Assembly: GCA_947175645.1 (NCBI GenBank)
Contig: CAMWNP010000005.1
Span: 1 to 64,000 of the forward strand
Reading direction: 5' to 3'
DNA from: an uncultured Porphyromonadaceae bacterium
GTDB lineage: Bacteria > Bacteroidota > Bacteroidia > Bacteroidales > Muribaculaceae
DNA length: 64,000 nt
The position numbers and the translations under genes are program-made. The first letter of the stretch is position 1; the number at the start of each line of letters is the position of its first letter. The notes beneath the pieces were generated by a model. It did no database searches, was not told the DNA's origin, and was given only the letters and a program-made list of their open reading frames with translations. Shown piece after piece: positions 22,965 to 30,254 of this stretch.

Positions 22965-23515
22965 ACTTCGGTCTGTTTTTCGTAACCCTCGTAATAATAA
23001 GATTGCTCAATCCCCTTGAATATCAGTTCACGGTCCTGCGTGCGATCGGTGAGCGCAGGTTGAAGCAGGAAGCGCAGTTCAAGGTCATTGATGGGGCTGC
23101 GCTCCATGGCCTGAAGATATTGCTCCTTATCCACAATCTGCCAATCTATCACTCTGCCCAAACGCTTCTTTAATATCATGTCAAGCCAGATGCGTGTTGC
23201 TCGTCCGTTACCTTCCATAAACGGATGCGCTACGTTCATTTCAACATATTTGGCTATGATTTCTTCATAGGTGTTTTCGGGCATACGCTCAATGGCTGCC
23301 AATGCTTCTTTAAGATACAGGGAATTGGCAAACCTGAATCCTCCTTTGCTGATATTCTTCTGGCGTATCTCTCCGGCAAAGGGATAGAGTGTGTCAAACA
23401 GATAGCGGTGGATGGCCTGCAACCCTTTTACGGTTCCTACTTCCATGGCATCAATCGCTCCGGAGTCAAACAGCCGTTTGGCATTCTCCAGACTTATTGC
23501 ATCAACAGACTTCAT
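22961..23515 (-). CDS. Fic/DOC-family protein
   Basis: 184 residues from the ATG at 23515, which overlaps the hsdM fragment stop (ATGA); the open frame extends further upstream but without Fic similarity. The active-site loop [14 protein letters not shown] begins at His97, a perfect HPFx(D/E)GNGRxxR motif, and '[14 protein letters not shown]' near residue 47 is the usual flap region. Fic enzymes usually AMPylate target proteins at Tyr, Ser or Thr. No obvious inhibitory (S/T)xxxE(G/N) helix was seen. Fic genes are often found between hsdM and hsdS, where they are accessory to type I loci, and this position is kept here although both partners are truncated. Confidence 0.88.
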   Translation of the reverse strand: MKSVDAISLENAKRLFDSGAIDAMEVGTVKGLQAIHRYLFDTLYPFAGEIRQKNISKGGFRFANSLYLKEALAAIERMPENTYEEIIAKYVEMNVAHPFMEGNGRATRIWLDMILKKRLGRVIDWQIVDKEQYLQAMERSPINDLELRFLLQPALTDRTQDRELIFKGIEQSYYYEGYEKQTEV

Positions 23516-23757
23516 AGGGTTTCGGATTCGAGTTCGCAGTGCTTGATTTCTTTGCGGTGGGCATATTCGGCTACGATGGCGGCTTCGCGCTGCATTTTGT
23601 TGACGTAGTTTGTGATATTCTCCGAAATAAAGCGATAGAAAAGCATTCCAAGCACGTAACTCTTGAAATCCCAACCGTCGACCGAGTTGCGCAAGTCCTC
23701 GGCAATGGCCCATATCGCCTTGAAAAGTTCCTGTTTCTGTTGAGTGCTTGTAGCCAT
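23512..23757 (-). pseudogene. hsdM: hsdM fragment (type I methylase subunit, N-terminus and possible C-terminal end)
   Basis: 81 residues. Residues 1-55 match the N-terminal helical domain of HsdM ('[41 protein letters not shown]', spread over residues 7-48). The catalytic domain with its FxGxG and NPPY motifs is entirely absent. Residues 56-81 do not read like the normal continuation and end in an exact ATGA overlap with fic, so they may be the original C-terminal end joined by an internal deletion. It is not expected to methylate DNA. Confidence 0.72.
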
Positions 23758-23791
23758 GAGTGAAAATTCAGATTGGGTTGGCGTTAGATTG

Positions 23792-23799
23792 CAAATTTA
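23792..23799 (-). promoter_or_regulatory. Candidate -7 box for the hsdM'-fic operon
   Basis: TAAATTTG on the minus strand, 34 bases before the hsdM fragment start. No -33 TTG at the standard spacing. Confidence 0.4.
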
Positions 23800-23851
23800 C
23801 GAAAATTTCCTGATAATCCTGAAATAATGGAAGGGAAAGTTGACTTTAAGT

Positions 23852-23905
23852 TTTTTAAGGTCATTAGGGTCATTAAGGTCATTAGGGTCATTAAGGTCTT
23901 TAGGG
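23852..23905. repeat. 9-bp tandem repeat array, 6 units
   Basis: Six units of the TCATTAGGG / TCATTAAGG type, ending 3 bases before the stop codon of the ABC permease (23909). It has the same unit and orientation as the 16-unit array at 22054-22197, so the two arrays bracket the hsdM'-fic-hsdS'-four-helix module. Confidence 0.88.
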
Positions 23906-23908
23906 TCC

Positions 23909-25051
23909 TTACTTGATGCTGCTCCGCAGCATAGGGAACACGGGGAGTGTAAGAACTATGATGATGAGGGCTCCGGCAATATATGGGGTGGGGGTGAACT
24001 GAGCCGAGGGTATCATTGACCGCCAGAGGGTTGCCACAGCGGGGGTGAGCAGGGATGCTGTCATCAGTGTCAGCAGATTTGACAGGAGTATGAACAGGAG
24101 GTAATATCTGCGTAGTGATGCCGGTGAATAGCCTAAGAGAATCAGGCGGTCGGTGGTTCTGCGGTTTTTCTCAACCAACAGGTACAGGCAGAGTATCTGT
24201 ATGATGACAGAAAGGAGAATTATGGCACTTCCTATGGCTATAAGGATGGTTGTCAGCAGTTTGACGGCGTTGGACAGCACGGAGGTGTCGGTTCCCTCAC
24301 CCGAACGTTCCAGATGATTCTCGGAAAGGTAGCGGTTTATGCGGTCGCTGTCAGCGTAAGTGCGGATAATCAGTCGGGTAGGACGGTTGTCGCCGGGCTG
24401 TCCATACACGCGGTTGGCCATGATGACGAACTCTTCCGGGGCGATAACGGAGTTGATGCGTGATGAAAATCCCACTATTCGCGCGTCATATTCGCGTGAC
24501 CTTCCGTTTCCGCTCAGGGTTAGCCTTATGGGTAGCCGCGAGAGAGTTGACTCTGAAAGGCGCGGGAGCGACCGCGAGGAGGCGAACCCGTAGTTATAGA
24601 GAGTAAGATAGTCCCGTGGGATGATAAGGGGTACGGTGCGGGTGTCCGGTGAACAGGACCATCCGTCAGGTATGGTGTCAAGGAAAAAATCAGGGACGGC
24701 TTCCAGAAACATTGAAGTGGATATCTGACCTCCAAGGTTCATTGAAAGCATTACGGAAAAGTCACCTGAGATATAAGGGGCCACTGAGTCTGTCCATGCC
24801 TCACGGCGGAGGTGGTCAATTTCTTCTACGGAAAAACTGTTGTCATTGAATCCTGACCTATCCACAATCTTGGATACTGTGATGAATTCCCTGGGAGTGT
24901 TTGCCTCAGGATTGAGCCATTGTGATGCATCGTGGCGGAACTGCAATGCGAGCATCACCATGGCGACACCGCATAGCAGCGCTATGAAGTAGGTTGCGAC
25001 CTGTGCTCCTGAAATGTTTTTGCGGAGTAGTTTCCACACCAGTCCGTTCAT
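23909..25051 (-). CDS. ABC transporter permease, FtsX-like
   Basis: 380 residues. One membrane helix lies near residues 20-40, a large extracytoplasmic region spans about 45-260, and three helices follow near 265-295, 315-340 and 350-372. This is the four-helix MacB/FtsX topology. The last gene of the greA-led operon, it overlaps its ATPase by 4 bases. FtsX/MacB-type exporters move lipoproteins or peptides, or transmit signals across the inner membrane; the substrate is unknown. The stop codon directly meets a 9-bp tandem array. Confidence 0.8.
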   Translation of the reverse strand: MNGLVWKLLRKNISGAQVATYFIALLCGVAMVMLALQFRHDASQWLNPEANTPREFITVSKIVDRSGFNDNSFSVEEIDHLRREAWTDSVAPYISGDFSVMLSMNLGGQISTSMFLEAVPDFFLDTIPDGWSCSPDTRTVPLIIPRDYLTLYNYGFASSRSLPRLSESTLSRLPIRLTLSGNGRSREYDARIVGFSSRINSVIAPEEFVIMANRVYGQPGDNRPTRLIIRTYADSDRINRYLSENHLERSGEGTDTSVLSNAVKLLTTILIAIGSAIILLSVIIQILCLYLLVEKNRRTTDRLILLGYSPASLRRYYLLFILLSNLLTLMTASLLTPAVATLWRSMIPSAQFTPTPYIAGALIIIVLTLPVFPMLRSSIK

Positions 25052-25698
25052 AGTGTCAGTGGGGTTATCGGGGTTATCAGCAATGGGTTGCCTACGGATG
25101 TGGCAATCAGTCCGGCGCCGTTTTGGCGTAGCGCACTGTCAATCATCTGTGCCATTATCAAGTTGTTCGCCTCATCAAGGTGGCTCACCGGTTCATCAAG
25201 GATAAGGAAATCCATGGGCTGACAAAGTGCGCGTATAATCGCCACTCTCTGCTGCTGACCGAGTGAAAGCAGTGCTGCCGGGGTGTTGCGTTTATCCGCT
25301 ATTCCGGCTGTCTGCAGCATCTGAGTGATTTCCCCATCGGTGCGGCAGTCGGTCATACGGTTTTTCAGCATGATGTTCTCGATCACCGTCATTTCCGGAA
25401 AAAGCGACAGGTTCTGCGGAACGAATGCCAGATGGCGCGTGCGTATTTCTGACCAGTTGGCAGGGCTGAGAGTGGAGACCGGTGTACTGTCAAAGATGAG
25501 TTCCCCGGAGTAGTCGGTGCGCAGTCCGTAAATGAAGGCGCACAATGAGGATTTTCCTGCTCCGGACTCCGCATGCAGCATGTAGCGTTGACCGCGCCGG
25601 AAGGTCAGTTCGGTCAGCCACACATTGCCGTTGGCGTGGCTATCCCGTTCATCCGCGAACACTTCGGGGAGCAGTTTGCGAAGAGTGATGGTGTTCAT
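25048..25698 (-). CDS. ABC transporter ATP-binding protein
   Basis: 216 residues. Walker A 'AESGAGKSS' lies at about 43-51, Q-loop 'FVPQNLSLF' near 95, signature 'LSLGQQQRVAIIRAL' near 147, Walker B 'FLILDEP' near 167, and the H-loop His seems replaced in the C-terminal 'IATSVGNPLLI' segment. A LolD/MacB-type ATPase is the best fit. If the switch His is truly absent, ATPase coupling may be unusual. It lies between a lipoprotein gene (1 base apart) and the permease (4-base overlap). Confidence 0.85.
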   Translation of the reverse strand: MNTITLRKLLPEVFADERDSHANGNVWLTELTFRRGQRYMLHAESGAGKSSLCAFIYGLRTDYSGELIFDSTPVSTLSPANWSEIRTRHLAFVPQNLSLFPEMTVIENIMLKNRMTDCRTDGEITQMLQTAGIADKRNTPAALLSLGQQQRVAIIRALCQPMDFLILDEPVSHLDEANNLIMAQMIDSALRQNGAGLIATSVGNPLLITPITPLTL

Positions 25699-25699
25699 C

Positions 25700-27097
25700 T
25701 CAGCGGGCTTCCCTGATTGTTTCGGCGAGTGCTTCCAGCAGTGCTGTTTTCGATCCGTTAAGCGATAACCGCATGGTTATGGATGTGTCACGGCCAATGA
25801 TGGCAACGCTCGGGCCATAAGGTAGGTTGAAGGCTCGCATTGTCTCGCTGTTATACGGTATGTTTATTGCCACACCGAACGATGCGCCATAAAACAGATC
25901 GGCATAACCTGACTCCATCTCCGGGGTGCGGATATAGTCGGTTGACACTGTCAGCAGCGGCGGAGTCTGCAGCAGGTAGAGCGATATGTCGGGGGTAAGG
26001 TTGTAACGCATCTGTCCCTCCTCCTCGTCGGCGTTCCGTGATTTGCTCCCTCCGCCGAACATCGACAGCATTGAAAGAATGGATGAGAGATTCCCGTCAG
26101 TCAGAGTCATTGTGCCGGTGATGTTCCATGCCGGTGGTGTCATTTTGCGAAGATAGGTGCCGGTAGCGGCCGGGGTGGCGCTGATCATAAATGACCCGCT
26201 GATGAAGTCGGTGACGAACATCCACTCATTGTATTTTCTGATTATGGATGATAATGCCGGGTGCAGATAACGCATGAGGCCGTTGATGTCAGGTGATTCA
26301 CCCATAACCGCCACACCTTGCGCTCCCGCCGGGATTGATGAAATGACGTCAGGGTCAGCGGGTGGGATGAAGCGAGTGATGTCAACTGGATATCCCTCGG
26401 TGTCGAACATGGTCAGTTCGGCGTCAAGAAAGCGTTCATGCAGGTCGATGGTCAGGCGCATGCTGTTGTAACCTTCCGCCATGCTTTCCTGCCGGTCATG
26501 GCGGTTAGGGGTTGTCTTGCTCCGGTAATATGCTGAAACGGTCATCTCGCTTTCTTTGAGGAATCCGGTAAGTTCCTGATCGGCCGACAAGGGATTTTCA
26601 TCAGCCTCTTGCATTATTCCGGCAATCAGTTCCGGTGATTCCGCAATCACTGCTATTCCGTCATCTTCGGCTATGGCGAGAGTGCTTGTGGCATAGATCT
26701 CACGTCCGGAAACCTCGGTCAGAACACCGTTCTCGTCAAGATATCGCTCCATCAGTTCCGGATTCCTCACGGTTGTCACGCCAACCGGGCGGTCACCGTA
26801 TGCCGTGATGACTACATTTTCCATGTCAAGGATGGGGTAGAGGTCCACAATTGCGGTGAAAAACTCTTGCTGACCGGGAGTGGCTGCTCCAAGCAGCAGT
26901 TCCATGGAGGGTGACAGTGTCACCTTGCCATCGCGGATGCGGCAGCCGGAGTTCTTCAGGATGGCATCGACGTTGACTCGCGCAACCCCATCTGATTCGG
27001 CAGGGATATAGTCATAAACAGACTTTTCACCCCCGTTGCGGTTGCAGGAGGTGAAAAGTGCCAGTAGGGTTAATGCAATGATTGAGAGATGTTTCAT
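25700..27097 (-). CDS. Lipoprotein of unknown function (DUF4836-like)
   Basis: 465 residues. The signal peptide ends in 'FTSC', so Cys18 is the lipidated residue. Mature sequence starts 'DYIPAESDGVARVNVDAILKNSGC', which resembles Bacteroidales DUF4836/DUF3352-type lipoproteins that open with 'IP.d...v..vn...l..k'. That family call is from memory of the pattern and uncertain. The protein is globular with no transmembrane helix after the signal. It lies 1 base before the ABC ATPase gene and 20 bases after the thioredoxin-fold lipoprotein, so it may serve the exporter, for example as a cargo or outer component. Confidence 0.65.
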   Translation of the reverse strand: MKHLSIIALTLLALFTSCNRNGGEKSVYDYIPAESDGVARVNVDAILKNSGCRIRDGKVTLSPSMELLLGAATPGQQEFFTAIVDLYPILDMENVVITAYGDRPVGVTTVRNPELMERYLDENGVLTEVSGREIYATSTLAIAEDDGIAVIAESPELIAGIMQEADENPLSADQELTGFLKESEMTVSAYYRSKTTPNRHDRQESMAEGYNSMRLTIDLHERFLDAELTMFDTEGYPVDITRFIPPADPDVISSIPAGAQGVAVMGESPDINGLMRYLHPALSSIIRKYNEWMFVTDFISGSFMISATPAATGTYLRKMTPPAWNITGTMTLTDGNLSSILSMLSMFGGGSKSRNADEEEGQMRYNLTPDISLYLLQTPPLLTVSTDYIRTPEMESGYADLFYGASFGVAINIPYNSETMRAFNLPYGPSVAIIGRDTSITMRLSLNGSKTALLEALAETIREAR

Positions 27098-27117
27098 TTC
27101 CTCACAAACAAAAATGC

Positions 27118-28215
27118 TTACAAATATTTGTTTATCTGTTGCGGGAGTTTGTCAATGTCCGTGACGCGCTCTGAAAGTTCCCCTTTCCTGTCGATGATGA
27201 ATGTGGTGGGGAGCACGCCTACATTATATTTTAGTATGGGGTCAGTGTAGGTGGGAGAGTTGTAGACGCATATCCAGGGGAGATTTTTTGCTGCCGTACG
27301 CCATGCCACTTCATCCTCATCTATGCTTACCTGATAAATCTGCACTCCGCGGTTCTTGTACTCATCGTAGATTTTGTTAAGAGCCAGATTGAATTCAATG
27401 GATTCGGGTCGGGTGAGCGAGGTGAAGTTAAGCAGAACCACGTTGCCTTTGGATGCGACATCGTTCAGACTTACTTTCTTTCCGGTTGCGTCATGGCTGT
27501 TGATTTCAAACAGAGTGGTGACGTTTGCCACAATGGTGTCTGCAGCCTGTGAAACTGCTTCCTGACGGCGGTTGCGGAGGAATTTCTCCTTGAGATAGGC
27601 TGTGCGGGGATCGTCAGGATGTTCAATGTTCATGGCGTTGGCAACCGCGCCAATAAGGCGGTGATCCATTTTCTCCGAGGGGTTGAACAAGGGTGCGTTG
27701 CCCACGGTTTTGCTTACTATGTAGTATGCCACCACACTTCCGGGATTCACAAGGATGATTTTGCCCAGTTCGCGCTTCAGTTCGGGATCGGTAATGGTGA
27801 GAGCCTCTCCCTTGGCGGCTATCGATGCATTGATAATTGAGTCTGCCATCATCATCATCCGGGCGTTGTCATTTCCTGACAGACGGTAGCCTGTGGAGAA
27901 ATTCTTGGCTGAACCGGTCAGGGTGACTGACTCTATGCTGTCAATGGGGAAGTATGCGGTCTGACCGTTCAGACGCAGACGGAAGATGTCAGGAGCGGCC
28001 GGTGCGGGTTGACTGAATCTGAAGTCGCCTTTGGCATCGAGTTTCACGGTGTCGATTGGAGTCCATCCAATGGTGCTCATGTTTTCAAGGATAAGATCCT
28101 GTCCGTCGGCGTCAGAGATATTTCCCTTGAGTTCCCAGTTTGCGTTGGAACATCCGGTGAGAACGGATGCCGCAGCACATATAATAATATATGTTGATTT
28201 GAAAATCTTTTTCAT
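27118..28215 (-). CDS. Thioredoxin-fold lipoprotein (TlpA-like with DUF4369-type N-domain) lacking CxxC
   Basis: 365 residues with a lipoprotein signal ending 'LTGC' (Cys22). Residues about 25-110 look like the DUF4369 beta domain common in Bacteroidales ('WELKGNISDADGQDLILENM', 'IDTVKLDAKGDFRF'). Residues about 230-365 form an AhpC/TSA-like thioredoxin fold: 'VSLNDVASKGNVVLLNFTSL', 'YQVSIDEDEVAWR' and the cis-Pro segment 'GVLPTTFIID'. Where TlpA has WCxxC, this one has 'TSLTRPES', with no cysteine, so it cannot be a disulfide reductase. A binding or structural role is likely. It overlaps the HIT gene by 4 bases. Confidence 0.82.
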   Translation of the reverse strand: MKKIFKSTYIIICAAASVLTGCSNANWELKGNISDADGQDLILENMSTIGWTPIDTVKLDAKGDFRFSQPAPAAPDIFRLRLNGQTAYFPIDSIESVTLTGSAKNFSTGYRLSGNDNARMMMMADSIINASIAAKGEALTITDPELKRELGKIILVNPGSVVAYYIVSKTVGNAPLFNPSEKMDHRLIGAVANAMNIEHPDDPRTAYLKEKFLRNRRQEAVSQAADTIVANVTTLFEINSHDATGKKVSLNDVASKGNVVLLNFTSLTRPESIEFNLALNKIYDEYKNRGVQIYQVSIDEDEVAWRTAAKNLPWICVYNSPTYTDPILKYNVGVLPTTFIIDRKGELSERVTDIDKLPQQINKYL

Positions 28216-28604
28216 ATTTTTTCTGCTATTCGGTTTGCAATCTGTTGCATCTTCTCAGCAGGCAGCGAGAGTTTTGGCTTGCGGAAGTCAAGGTCGGCTT
28301 CAGTTTGCAGCGGAACAAGATGAATGTGGGCATGAGGCACTTCCATTCCGAGCACTGCCACACCCACACGCTTGCATGGAACAGCCTCTTTCAGCCCTTT
28401 GGCTACTTTCCGCGCGAATTTCTGAAGTGAAACATAGTCATCCTCACTGAGATTGAAAATGTAGTCTTCCTCCGCTTTGGGAACCACCAGCACATGACCT
28501 TCGGCCAGCGGATTGATGTCGAGGAAAGCGAAGTTCTTTTCATCCTCCGCCACCTTGTAGCAGGGGATCTCGCCGTTTATTATCCTGGTGAAGATAGTTG
28601 CCAT
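28212..28604 (-). CDS. HIT-family nucleotide hydrolase
   Basis: 130 residues, a complete HIT protein of the HINT/HinT type. The triad motif is HAHIHLVP, with His91, His93 and His95. 'FLDINPLAEGHVLVVPK' at residues 27-43 is also typical. Such enzymes cleave adenosine phosphoramidates or related AMP conjugates. It has 1 base in common with greA (TGATG) and 4 with the next gene, so the operon is tightly coupled. Confidence 0.92.
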   Translation of the reverse strand: MATIFTRIINGEIPCYKVAEDEKNFAFLDINPLAEGHVLVVPKAEEDYIFNLSEDDYVSLQKFARKVAKGLKEAVPCKRVGVAVLGMEVPHAHIHLVPLQTEADLDFRKPKLSLPAEKMQQIANRIAEKI

Positions 28605-29074
28605 CAGAAACTGATTTCTTTGATTTCAAATTTCATTAATCCCGAGGGAACGCGGATCTCCACTACGTCACCTATCTTGTGGCCTAACAGTCCTTTTGCT
28701 ATGGGAGTTGACGATGCTATTTTCTTCTCCTTGAGGTTTGCCTCACTGTCAGCAACTATAGTGTACTCGACTTCCATGCCATTGGTCAGGTTTTTGATCT
28801 TGACCTTGTTCATGATCTGAACCTCGTCGCAGTTGAGTTTGCTTTCGTCAATGATACGTGCGCCTGCCACAAGTTCCTTCAGTTTGGATATCTGCATTTC
28901 AAGCATTCCCTGTGCTTCTTTTGCAGCGTCATACTCGGCGTTCTCCGAAAGGTCGCCCTTATCGCGTGCCTCTGCTATTGCGCGTGATATTTCGGGACGT
29001 TTTACAGTTTCAAGATAGGCTATCTCTTCCATTTTTTTCTTGTAGCCTTCCTTGGTCATGAATGTAATTGCCAT
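28604..29074 (-). CDS. greA: Transcription elongation factor GreA
   Basis: 156 residues, the normal GreA length. The N-terminal coiled coil begins 'MTKEGYKKKMEEIAYLETVKRPEISRAIAEAR' (residues about 5-36), with the acidic tip 'DKGDLSENAEYDAAKEAQ' around residues 38-55 that enters RNA polymerase's secondary channel and activates transcript cleavage. The C-terminal FKBP-like domain ends 'GHKIGDVVEIRVP'. It is first in a six-gene operon with a full-consensus promoter at 29174-29205 and a leader of about 95 bases. Confidence 0.96.
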   Translation of the reverse strand: MAITFMTKEGYKKKMEEIAYLETVKRPEISRAIAEARDKGDLSENAEYDAAKEAQGMLEMQISKLKELVAGARIIDESKLNCDEVQIMNKVKIKNLTNGMEVEYTIVADSEANLKEKKIASSTPIAKGLLGHKIGDVVEIRVPSGLMKFEIKEISF

Positions 29075-29173
29075 TATCGTGTTCTATTAAAGGTTCAAAC
29101 AAAATTGGTTCAACATAAAAAATATAAGAATCTCGACGGTGGCCGAGACCCTTATCTGCGTTATTTTCGCCGG

Positions 29174-29205
29174 CAAAGTTACGGTTTATTTTTTTAATCT
29201 GCAAA
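29174..29205 (-). promoter_or_regulatory. Promoter of the greA operon
   Basis: TTTG (29205-29202), 20 bases and TAACTTTG (29181-29174) on the minus strand, a full match to the Bacteroidetes consensus. Confidence 0.75.
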
Positions 29206-29260
29206 TGAAATGGGAAATTAAATGCCGTTATAATACTTTAACATATTTTTAACTTCGGAT

Positions 29261-29293
29261 TTTGTGGAACATAAATAAAAAAGTGTAATTTTA
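29261..29293 (+). promoter_or_regulatory. Candidate promoter of the propeller-amidase operon
   Basis: TTTG (29261-29264), 21 bases and TAATTTTA (29286-29293), with one mismatch to TAnnTTTG at the last base. It lies 54 bases upstream of the next ATG. Confidence 0.45.
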
Positions 29294-29346
29294 CACCCAC
29301 AAAACACTAATACTAACCAATACATTATCAAAAAAAAAGTAAACCC

Positions 29347-30243
29347 ATGAAAAAATTTTTCATTTCGGCTGCGCTGATATGTAGCGGTTTTATGGCTTAT
29401 GCTCAGTTGGTTAACGTTGAATCGGTTCAACGTGTCAATCTGCCCTCTACATTGGCCGTAAACAAAGCCACTATCAGCCCCGACGGCACTTTCGCCGTGG
29501 TTTCTGATCTGGGGAGTACAGCGCTCAACAGTGTTGATCTGGCCTCAGGCAGAGTGTCAACTATCACCGATAACGGTTCCGGTGTTGATGTTCGTATCAG
29601 CGATGATAACCAGACCGTTGTTTATCGTCAGATCACAACAAACAAAAACCATCTCCGTCAGACTGCGGTCCGGGCACATGACATGTCAACCGGTTCCGAA
29701 CAGCAGATTCTGAAACCCACACGTAATCTCAACGGCGTGGCAATCAATGGAACCGAGGTTGTGGCTATCGAAAAAGGGAAGGCACGCACCAAAAACCTCG
29801 GAAAGAATAAAGTTTCACGTCCGGTTGTTTCAATTCAGGAAGGTCACCTGAATGTAACCGTAAACGGCAAGACAACCACCCTTGATCCTCAGGGACGTTC
29901 AAGTTACCTGTGGCCAAGCCTCTCACCTGATGGAACCAAAGTTCTTTATTGGGTGGCTTTTGAAGGTTGTTTCGTATGCGACCTGGATGGCTCTAATCCC
30001 GTGAAACTCGGTGAACTCCGTGCTGCCCGCTGGATCAATGACAACCTCGTGGTTGGCCAGCGTGACCATGACAACGGTGATTACATCACTGACTCTGAAC
30101 TGATCGCTTCTGACCTCAACGGCACAAAACAGGTTCTGACCGACGCTTCTGTTGTCGCTCTTAACCCCTCGGTAAGTGCTGACGGAAAGAAAATCGCCTT
30201 CACAACAAACAAGGGCGAACTTTATATCCTTAACCTTAAATAA
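29347..30243 (+). CDS. Exported TolB-like beta-propeller protein
   Basis: 298 residues. A signal peptide ends 'MAYAQ' near residue 20. PD40/WD40-like blades are visible through repeated 'ISPDGTFAVVSD', 'ISDDNQTVVYR', 'LSPDGTKVLYW' and 'VSADGKKIAFTTNKGELYIL'. TolB-like propellers bind proteins or ligands in the periplasm. It lies 11 bases upstream of the large amidase gene and shares its strong codon bias, so co-expression and a shared envelope task are likely, though inferred. Confidence 0.85.
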   Translation: MKKFFISAALICSGFMAYAQLVNVESVQRVNLPSTLAVNKATISPDGTFAVVSDLGSTALNSVDLASGRVSTITDNGSGVDVRISDDNQTVVYRQITTNKNHLRQTAVRAHDMSTGSEQQILKPTRNLNGVAINGTEVVAIEKGKARTKNLGKNKVSRPVVSIQEGHLNVTVNGKTTTLDPQGRSSYLWPSLSPDGTKVLYWVAFEGCFVCDLDGSNPVKLGELRAARWINDNLVVGQRDHDNGDYITDSELIASDLNGTKQVLTDASVVALNPSVSADGKKIAFTTNKGELYILNLK

Positions 30244-30254
30244 GCAGACTCACA

